From contig NC_058519.1 in NCBI RefSeq assembly GCF_904849725.1, positions 106,566,881 through 106,630,880 of the forward strand: a DNA stretch of 64,000 nucleotides, read 5' to 3'. The notes under the pieces were generated by a model, which was not told the DNA's origin, searched no databases, and saw only the letters and a list, made by a program, of their open reading frames with translations. Every line of letters starts with the position of its first letter. The first letter of the stretch is position 1. Made by a program: the position numbers and the translations under genes. This document shows, piece by piece, positions 56,587 through 64,000 of the stretch. Source of the DNA: Hordeum vulgare subsp. vulgare (lineage: Eukaryota; Streptophyta; Magnoliopsida; Poales; Poaceae).

Positions 56587-58366
56587 TCTTGGAGAATGTC
56601 GCATGGGAAACAAAAAATTTCCTACGCACATGAAGACCTATCATGGTGATGATCATCTACGAGAAGGGAGATCGGATCCACATACGTTAAGTGGAAGCGT
56701 TAAGAAACACAGTTGATGTAATCGAACGTCTTCGCGATCCAATCACGATCCGTCCCACGAACTTTGTCCCGGTCTAATACTGAACGGACGACACATCCGC
56801 GTTCAGCACACGTACAACTCGATGACGATCTCCGCCTTCTTGATCTAGCAAGGGAGACGAAGAGGTAGCTGAATTCTCCGGCAGCACGACGGCGTGGCGG
56901 TGATGATGGTGGAGATACTACGACATGGCTTCACCGTGTCGTACCGAACTATGTACGGGTGTCATGAAGTAGTGGAGGCTGCACAAAGGCTTGTGGTGCA
57001 AAAAACCTCTCAAACCTCCACTATATATAGGAGGAACAAGAGGGAGGGTGGCTTGCCTCCTACTCCAAGTAGGAGGGTTCGGCCGAGCCCAAGAGGGAGG
57101 AGTCCTCCTCCAATTTGGTTTGATGGAGGACTCCTTCCCATCTTGTCCACCTCATTCCTTTTATTTTTCTTTTTTTCCTTTCATTATTACTCTTAGCCGA
57201 AATAGGCTTATTGGGCTGGCCTCACAAGGCGACTAAAGGCTGGTGCGCCACCCATGGGCCCATTAGGTTCTCTCCCCGGTGAGTGGCCCCTCCCGGTAAA
57301 ACCCCGGAACCCATTCTTCACTCCCGGTACTTTACCAGTAATGCCCAAAATCCTTCCGGAAGCCAAATGCAACAATTCTATATATCAATATTCGTTTCCA
57401 AAGCATTCCGGATACACTTTTGACATACGGGATCTCATCCGAAACTACGAACAACATTCGGTTACCAACATCAATAATTCAACTATACCAAAATGTCACC
57501 GAACCTTAAGTGTGTAGACTCTGCGGGTTCGAGAACTATGTAGACATGACCGAGACACTCTCCGGTCAATATCCAATAGCATTAACTAGATGTCCATATC
57601 GGATCCTTTATACTCTACGAAGATCTTATCGGTTGAACCTTTATGTCAAGGAGTCAGTTAAATCCCGTATAATGTTCCCTTTGTCCTTACGTATGTTACT
57701 TGCCCGAGATTCGATCATCGGTATCTCTATACCTATTTCAATAACGTTACTAGCAAGTCTCTTTACTCCTTTCGTAATACAGGATCCCGTGGTTAACTCT
57801 TTAGCCACATTGCTTGCAATGCTTATATGTGATGTTGTATTACCAAGTGGACCCTGAGATACCTCTCCGTCATACGGAGTGACAAATCCTAGTCTTGATC
57901 CATGCTAACTCAATGAACACCTTTGGAGATACCTGTAGAGCACCTTTATAGTCACCCAGTAATGTCGTGACGTTTGATACACACAAGGCATTCCTTCGGT
58001 GTCAGTGAGTTACATGATCTCATGGTCATAGGAACTTATACTTCACATGGATAAAACAATAGCAACAAAATGACACGATCAGATGCTACGTTTATAATTT
58101 CGGTCTTGTCCATCACATCATTCCCCGAATGATGTGATATCGTTATCAACTCACAACACTTGTCTATGGCTAGGAAACCTGGACCATCTTTGATCAACGA
58201 GCTAGTGAACTAGAGGCTCACTAGGGACATTTTTTTGTCTATATATCCACACATGCATTTGTGTTTCCATTCAATACAATTATAGCATGGATAATAAACA
58301 ATGATCTTGAAATAGGAAATATAATAATAACTATTTTAGTATTGCCACTAGGACATATTTCCAACA
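56587..58366 (-). repeat. 5' LTR of copia A
   Basis: It starts TGTTGGAAATATGTCC at 58366 on the minus strand and ends gcgacattctccaaga at 56587. The terminal CAACA has decayed to CAAGA. Confidence 0.85.
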
Positions 58367-58371
58367 ATTGA

Positions 58372-59454
58372 CTGAATCCTTGACATCGTGGTTCGACCGA
58401 TAAAGATCTTCGTTGAATATGGAGGAGGCAGTATGGGCATCCAGGTCCTGCTATTGGTTATTCACCCAAGAGTGTCTTAGGTCATGTCTACACAGTTCTC
58501 GAACCAGCAGGGTCTGCACACTTAAGGTTCTGTTACATTTCGATATAGTTGAGTTATGTATGTTGGTCACCGAAGGTTGATTGGAGTCCCGGATAAGATC
58601 CCCGACATCACGAGGAGCTCCGGAATAGTCTGGAGGTAAAAATTTATATATGGGAAGTTTCGTGTTGGTCACCGGAAAAAGTTCGGGCATCACTTGTAGC
58701 GTACCGGGGGTGTCGGAAGGGGCCACCAGCCCCGGAGGGGCCAGATGGGCTGTGAGAGATGCGCACCAGCCCCTGGTGGGCTGGGCCCACCTCCCCACCT
58801 AAGGCCCATGCGGCTGGGCTGGTGGAGGGCCAACCATAGGAGGTGGCGCCACCCTAACTTGGGTGTCAAGCCACCCCATGGGCCGCCACCCCTCCCTCTC
58901 TTTGCCGCCGCTCCCTATGGGAAAACCCTAGGGTGCATCCCTCCTCTCCGTTCCCCCTATATATATAGATGGGGAGAGAGGGATGCAACACACCTACGCC
59001 ATGACGCAACCCTGTCTCTCCCATAGATTAGTTCTTCCTCTAGATCGGTTTCGGTATTGCTTGGCGTAACCCTGCCGTAACAGATCAACCACCACCGCTG
59101 CCATGCCGTCATGCTGACAGAGAACTCATCTACCTCTCCACCCTTGCTTGCTGAATCAAGGAGGTCGAGATCGTCATCGAGCTCTACGTGTGCTGAACAT
59201 AGAGGTGTCGTCCGTTGGGCACTAGATCGGTATGGATCGTGAAGGGACCGCGGGATGGATCATGATCATATCGTGGGACAAATCGTGATTGGATCGCGAA
59301 TACATTCGACTATATAAACCATGTTATTTTTTCTTCCACTTAGAGATCTATAAGGGTATGTAGATGCACTCCCCCTCTCATAGATGTTAGTCTCCATAGA
59401 TTGGTCTTGGTGAGCGTAGGAATTTTTTTGTTTCCAATGCAATGTTCCCCAACA
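58372..59454 (+). repeat. 3' LTR of copia B, second part
   Basis: It continues the LTR from ctgaatccttgacatcgtgg to ttccccaaca. It is flanked on the right by the TGGAC duplication. Confidence 0.85.
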
Positions 59455-59810
59455 TGGACAGTTAGGGTTTTGATGTCGACGGTCGGCTTAAATAGCCTGG
59501 CTAGGTAGTACATGGCCCGCCATAGTGGAGCCACGCGACGCCATAGGTCTGACATAGGAGAGGAGTTTCAGACCGTCGGGTTTCGAAGTGTTTTCCTGTA
59601 AGACCCGGTGCCAGTCGACATGGAGGACGCGCCCGGACACACACATATGTGTCTCATATTTGTGCTAGATATATGGGTTGTGAGTGAGCCAGGGTGTTTG
59701 AAATATGTTTAAGGTGTTTGTCCGGGTCAAATTTTCGTGACTGACGAGTGACCACACCGTCAACCCAAATTATGTGACAGGTTTGGGGCTTATGGTTGTA
59801 GATGTTCTTA

Positions 59811-60109
59811 AGCCGGAAAATGCTTTTGGAGCTCGGCCTCCATGGTGGCCTTCAAATTTAATATCCAAAATTCCTGAAAATTTATATTTTTAGTTAGAAA
59901 ATTGAAAAAATATATGATATACATCAAGGCATAATGTAGAAGTGTGTAAATTTTCACATCAAAATATGTTGAAATGAGGGTTGTGCAAAAAAAAAATCTG
60001 AGGCTTTTTAACACATGATAGTATTCATCATTCCAGGCATTGAATTTGTCTTTTTGTACAGGTCGCAATTCAAAGTATTTCATCGTGATTTTTTTCGAAA
60101 GGTCCAGTT
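59811..60109. other. Noncoding segment flanking a LINE remnant, left side
   Basis: It starts agccggaaaatgcttttggagctcgg, directly after the right TTA of C3. A related segment in inverse orientation ends near 61485 (gagctt...ctaagccggaaattgc). The AT-rich remainder has no coding sequence. Confidence 0.4.
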
Positions 60110-61260
60110 TGCAGCTAGCTTATCATTGATTTAGCAGAAGGAGAATACAAGGAAAGACCTGATCAAATGATCAGGATAGGGACACGGATTCACCAATAGG
60201 CTAGTGCTCCCGCTAATGCAGGGTTGACGAACTAACTTCCTCACGTTGGATCCCAGAAAAGGGTCGCTATACATTTTGCTTCGGCCAGACGCCATGGCTC
60301 CACATTGTTACGAACTCGATCGATCACTCGTCGAGCGCATCACATGTGTCCATGGAATCGGCACCCATTCCTTTCTAACCAAATGTGCCAAGCCACCGCG
60401 ATCAGAATGGACCACAGCCCTTTGTATGTGATCGACGCTATTCCGTTCACCTTGTCCTTGATGATCAGCGTGGTCGTGCACCCTAGCATGCTCTCGTCAG
60501 GCCGCAAAGTGCTCCATCCCTTCCATGTTGCCGCCTGGGACCAGATTGCCTTGGCGAAAGGGCATTCCCAGAAGAGGTGAATGGACGACTCGAGATTTTA
60601 TTGCATAGCGCGCAGAAGTATCAGTTCTTCCATCCGTGATGTTGCAGTCTGTCATTGAACCAAAGCCGATTGTGATGCAGTGGCTAGCAGAACATCTGCA
60701 TCTTTCCCGATGCCCAGGCCTTCCAGATGAGAGGGTGGTGATCGATCTGGGGCGGTCGGCGAATTGCATGTCGTAAGCCGAGCGTCCAGAGTAGTCCCCC
60801 CAGTAGTCCATTTGATCTCATCGGGTGTTCCCTCCTCGAAAACAATGTGGGTCGCCCGGATCACACGCAGCAAGAGAATGAACTGCAGCACAATGTAGTT
60901 AAGGCTACCATGTCGTAGGTCCTGGATCACTTGTCGCCCTGCAGCGCAGCTTTGACAGTCATGTTCTTCCACGTCGAGTGGTTGAACAGGTGTGGGTACT
61001 CTAGCAAAGAGGTCGTTCGCCTAGCCAGTGGCATCGCCAGAAAAGCGTTGACTCGCTGTTGTGAATGGTGACTATCATAGCCAAGGCGAAGAGCACACGA
61101 TCCTTGTCGTCGCATGGCGTGCCTAGCCCAACCCAGGGCATGTCCGAGTGCTTCCACGCAAGCCAAAACCAGCACAGCCGGAGCGCTCAGGCGAAGCGCT
61201 CAAGCTCGGGATGCCGAGCTTGCCGCGGCTCATCGGTGACGCGGTGACCTGCCCACTAAC
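60110..61260 (-). pseudogene. LINE (non-LTR retrotransposon) ORF2 C-terminal remnant with zf-RVT region
   Basis: Minus-strand frames include LLEYPHLFNHSTWKNMTV and LQGDK followed by DLRHGSLNYIVLQF and GTPDEIKWTTGG. Then comes a zf-RVT-type region: NRLWFNDRLQHHGW, a CALC-type cysteine pair, a LFWECPFA-like segment and WHIWLERN. This is the standard order at the end of plant LINE ORF2, downstream of the reverse transcriptase. Frames change repeatedly and there are many stops. The reverse transcriptase itself is missing, as expected for a 5'-truncated copy, although a clear A tail was not located. Confidence 0.75.
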
Positions 61261-62154
61261 TTTGCACTTGCCTCCCGAGAGTTCATCGTCTAGTGCTCAA
61301 AAGAACTTTCTATGCGCCTTATTGACCTTCTTGAAGAATTTTCGCGGTGCAAGTGCATTACATCCTTACATACATGCATATTCTTTTTCCAAATTTTTGA
61401 AACCAAAAAACTTGATTTTTTTTTTCAAGATCCAACCTTCATGAAGCTCGGGAGCCAAAAGGCCTTATTCTAAGCCGGAAATTGCATACATAATTTAGAA
61501 AAGAAAAAAAAGTTACATACGTGTTTAGTTCCTTTTTGCTTGCGATTGAAGCTCCTTAGTGGATGTGAGCCGCGTGACTCGCTTTCCGCTGAACAGTATG
61601 TGGTCGATGTACTAGTAGCGTCTGCCGTCTAGTGTGCTTGTCCATCCGAATATATGGGTCTCGTATTGGACCTGAATCATTTGGTAGAAATGATGACCAG
61701 TCTTTGCTCTCGTAAATTTGCAAACGAGCCGTGAGTTCAAATGGTTTTCTCCCACGGACTCCCGTAATCGAATGCCACAATTTAGAAAAACATTTGTAGG
61801 GAATCTATGAACTGGATATGTTTCCAACAAAAAAGCATGGTATTCCAAGTTTTATATGTTTTGCATTATCTGATCTCAGCCTGATAAGATCGACCGCGAA
61901 TATTTGAAAATCTCTCTCTCTCTCTCTGTTTATTTCTTCCCGGATATGCATCCAAATCAACTGTTGTTGCATCCCTCCTTATTAACACACTACCTATAGC
62001 GTGTGGATGAGCCGCCCTTAGAGCATCTTTAGCACAATATGTATAACATCGATCTTTCAAATGCGTTTACAGTTTGCGGAAAAACGGTTTTCCGGACCGG
62101 CACGGACGGCGGCCGAGCAGAATATCCTTATTTACGGATCTGCTTTGCGAGGTC
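61261..62154. other. Unassigned stretch
   Basis: 61290-61485 is the inverted partner of 59811-59900. The rest holds a (CT)n run near 61911-61927 and short frames without motifs. Confidence 0.35.
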
Positions 62155-62690
62155 TGTTCGGACTGATAGAGGCAAAGTTATCCATGTCTTTCAATGAGAT
62201 GGTGGATAACGTTTTTGGTGGAGTAGACTTTGACGATCCGACTACAAACATGCGAAGACGTCGCGCCTTAGTAATCGCTAAACCAACTCTGAGAGGTTAT
62301 TGACCACGTCGGAGCACGATCAACCTAACCACAAGGGTTTGTTTCTGCACGCAAACGAAGAACAAGCAAGAAACTGAAATTGCAATCTTGATATTGCAAA
62401 TATAAAAGGAAAGCTTTATTGTTGAAAGTGAGGTTTTGTGGCGTCTTGGTCTGTTCATAGAACACAAACGAAGAATGTACAATTCTAGCTATGGCGAACT
62501 TGTAATTTAAAAAAAACAGTTCTAAACATTGCCCTAAGGGCTGTATATATGGGGGATAGAGGGGAATTTCTAGACCCTTGGAGGAGGAGTACGAAACCAA
62601 CCCTAACTACGTTTCCCGAGACATATAGATTCTAGAAACAGCCAATAAAATGGTATTTCGAAATTCCATGAGACTATCCCAAAAATGAGG
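62155..62690 (-). mobile_element. Retroelement LTR-like segment, inverted copy of the left-edge segment
   Basis: The complement matches 1-522 along its whole length at roughly 75-80% by eye. It includes the TATA-like catatatac (about 62545-62555) and the AATAAA signal (around 62413-62420), both on the minus strand. On the plus strand a frame from 62061 ends FDDPTTNMRRRRALVIAKP and stops at 62301-62303, just before the LTR-like part. The same frame, broken, is seen in the left copy. Confidence 0.5.
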
Positions 62691-63041
62691 TGATGCAACA
62701 ATTATAATGGCTTATGGACGAAGCTTATGAAGTGGCATCTTGTATATTTCGTCCAATCCTTCACGCTTATTATGGTGGCTTCAAAGTGCGGAAATCACCA
62801 GGGAAGCTCTATTTTTCTTTCATGCACCCACACCTTCTCCTCCATGCTTGTTCCCACTCCAATGGCCATCCTTCTTGTCCATGCTAGGTCCTTCATTCAT
62901 TAGTAAAACAAAAGTATCTAACTTAGGCAGCATCATATGTTCATGAACATTACAAGGATTTCCAAGAAACGAAAGTACGTGGTAATTCAATTGGCGTGCA
63001 CGTGCTCTAGTAACTCGTCCAGAATGTATAGCAGTAGGGGC
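62691..63041. other. Unassigned stretch
   Basis: I see no recognisable element end or gene in this AT-rich stretch. It may be more of the retroelement segment to its left. Confidence 0.3.
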
Positions 63042-63579
63042 TGTGGGTGTAACAATCGTACTGATGTCCTCATCACGGCTGTCGCCCGCTAAGGGAGTCG
63101 GGGACTAAGGAGTCCTCAGACCGCTTACCTATTTTTATGGGTCGAACTCCTCGGTCGATCTATCATCCTTAATGGGCTATGGATAAATAAAGTGACATTG
63201 TATTCAAGATGGACTCTTCCTAAGACTTGGCATGCACTCCATGGTTATGTGGTGATCGGCATATTTCCTCCTTAGTGTGTAACCGACGTTGTGTAAGCCT
63301 AGTACCATTGGTATCTATATAAACCACATGGTTTTAGTCCATAGAACAGATTAAGCTCATTACTCCTAAGGTTTAGACCACAACATCCGATTTCGACGAA
63401 GATCAACTCTATGCTTTGTACCACACCATCACTATAAAAAGAGCAGGACGTAGGGTATTATCTCCATCAAGAAGGCCCGAACCTGGGTAAACATGGTCTC
63501 CCTTGTCTCTTGTTATCCATCGAGCCAAGATCCACAATTCGGACCCCCTACTCGAGGTCCGTCGGTTATGACACCAACA
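63042..63579 (+). repeat. LTR of a second gypsy-type element (5' LTR, element continues off the right edge)
   Basis: The start is taken at TGTGGGTGTAAC and the end at accaaca before ttggtgctttcattgag, which fits a primer-binding site. TATATAAA lies at 63316-63323. The phrase gctaagggagtcggggacta resembles the U3 start of several Triticeae gypsy families. The left boundary is uncertain by about 10 bases. Confidence 0.6.
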
Positions 63580-63626
63580 TTGGTGCTTTCATTGAGAGCT
63601 CTGCGGAAGGATCGTCAGAAGGATCA

Positions 63627-63971
63627 ATGGCACGCTCGGTCACCAGCGAACACATTAACACCGGGGACATCTTTGTTCCCAATCAACCTTTTGCATTTGG
63701 CACTACCGTCCTGCACGTCAAACTGATTCATTACCGTCACCAGATCGACGGGTTCATCCCGTGCCAGGGATTCAAGTTCTGCGACTTAGATTACGTCGCC
63801 GACGCCCAAGGCAATCTGATCCACACTGGGATTTTGGCTTCGCTCGAAGAGCCCACAAACCCCGAAGCCTTGACTTCGGGTCCCTTCCCCGACCTTGAGT
63901 CTGGGATAGTGCCAACCCCGGATCCAGCCTTGAGCATGGATCCAACCTTTGCGCTCGAGGGCCCAGGGTAA
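63627..63971 (+). CDS. Gag N-terminal part of the right-edge gypsy element
   Basis: The first good ATG after the primer site is at 63627 (MARSVTSEHINTGDIFVP), and the frame continues as GTTVLHVKLIHYRHQIDGF and DLDYVADAQGNLIHTG. It stops at TAA 63969-63971 after an acidic Pro-rich segment (114 residues). This is shorter than a full gag, so the stop may be a mutation. An upstream in-frame start at 63510 lies within the LTR and is less likely. No capsid or zinc-knuckle motif is reached before the stop. Confidence 0.5.
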   Translation: MARSVTSEHINTGDIFVPNQPFAFGTTVLHVKLIHYRHQIDGFIPCQGFKFCDLDYVADAQGNLIHTGILASLEEPTNPEALTSGPFPDLESGIVPTPDPALSMDPTFALEGPG

Positions 63972-64000
63972 CCTCGCCCGAACATGCCCCCCATGCTGAC

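Larger units (their letters stand above)
31547..58366 (-). mobile_element. Copia A: Angela/BARE-like retrotransposon, minus strand, interrupted twice
   Basis: The LTR termini are TGTTGGAAATATGTCC (minus strand, from 58366) and the end ttccccaaca complement at 31547. The target duplication is ATTGA (31542-31546 and 58367-58371). The order on the minus strand is 5' LTR, leader, gag, integrase, reverse transcriptase, RNase H, 3' LTR. The gypsy element (34579-44039) lies in the reverse transcriptase and the inner copia (44972-53574) in the integrase. Sampled LTR divergence is about 10%. Confidence 0.9.
28438..59454 (+). mobile_element. Copia B: Angela/BARE-like retrotransposon, internally deleted, hosting copia A
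   Basis: The 5' LTR starts TGTTGGAAATATGCCC at 28438 and the 3' LTR ends ttccccaaca at 59454. TGGAC flanks both sides (28433-28437 and 59455-59459). Only about 640 bases of internal leader remain; gag and pol are gone. The 3' LTR is split by copia A. Sampled LTR divergence is about 7-11% by eye. Confidence 0.9.
27712..59807. mobile_element. PIF/Harbinger-like element C3, interrupted by the copia nest
   Basis: The left end gagcatctacaactg begins at 27712 after TTA (27709-27711). The right end ggttgtagatgttc finishes at 59807 and is followed by TTA (59808-59810). Removing copia B and one copy of its TGGAC duplication leaves about 1.07 kb. The interior differs from C1 and C2 and includes a (CTC)n tract at 28198-28235. 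Recognising the right end 31 kb away fixes the boundaries of the whole nest. Confidence 0.75.

Noticed and set aside
28950..59600. Numerous 60-190 residue frames inside the LTRs and leaders of the copia and gypsy elements
   Set aside because: They lie in known LTR or leader sequence, recur in each LTR copy with different interruptions, and carry no domain motifs.
62018..62040. Possible fourth PIF-like end (ttagagcatctttagca)
   Set aside because: Only one short end is visible and no matching right end was found, so it could be chance.

Overview
This window looks like repeat-dense intergenic DNA from a Triticeae grass (wheat, Aegilops or barley type). The main evidence is three copia elements whose LTRs start TGTTGGAAATATGCCCTAGA and end near TTCCCCAACA, the ends typical of the Angela/WIS-2/BARE-1 group. 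There are also two CACTA elements, a gypsy element whose LTR starts TGATACGTCTCC, and a row of TWA-flanked PIF/Harbinger-like elements. I found one convincing host-type gene, a short GC-rich reading frame at 24130-24609 on the minus strand. Almost everything else is transposon or transposon debris. I saw no tRNA, rRNA or CRISPR.

Layout. 1-525 is an LTR-like retroelement segment; a diverged inverted copy lies at 62155-62690. About 540-16788 is an outer CACTA that has lost its left end. It keeps the 3' part of its TNP2 transposase gene (551-2046), a block of terminal-type repeats, and a second gene encoding two B3 DNA-binding domains (15185-16240). A complete inner CACTA (3295-14552) sits inside it. 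The inner element has both CACTACTAGAAAAA ends, a broken TNP2 gene, a four-exon second gene ending in a Ulp1/C48-like domain, and a small intact frame with an RNase H1 N-terminal (viroplasmin-type) domain plus a membrane segment.

16789-24130 is mostly unassigned AT-rich DNA. It contains a 27-bp minisatellite organised as a roughly 133-bp higher-order repeat (21495-22600). The host-type gene follows, with a TATA box at 24718-24725. Three related PIF/Harbinger-like elements then stand in a row: C1 (24779-26176), C2 (26202-27708) and C3 (27712-59807).

C3 contains a nest that can be taken apart by its target-site duplications. Copia B (28438-59454, TSD TGGAC) sits in C3 (TSD TTA). Copia A (31547-58366, minus, TSD ATTGA) sits in the 3' LTR of copia B. 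A gypsy element (34579-44039, minus, TSD ACATC) and a younger copia (44972-53574, plus, TSD GTCAA) sit in the pol gene of copia A. By-eye LTR divergence is about 2% for the inner copia, 6% for the gypsy, and around 10% for copia A and copia B, in keeping with the nesting order.

Beyond the nest lie a LINE remnant (60110-61260, minus) between TIR-like segments, the inverted retroelement segment, and the 5' LTR and gag start of another gypsy element that runs off the right edge.

The most unusual material is in the CACTA pair. A two-B3-domain protein occupies the second-gene slot of one element. A viroplasmin-domain membrane protein and a peptidase-like domain without its catalytic cysteine occur in the other. 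In both, terminal-type repeat arrays lie inside the element between the transposase gene and the second gene.
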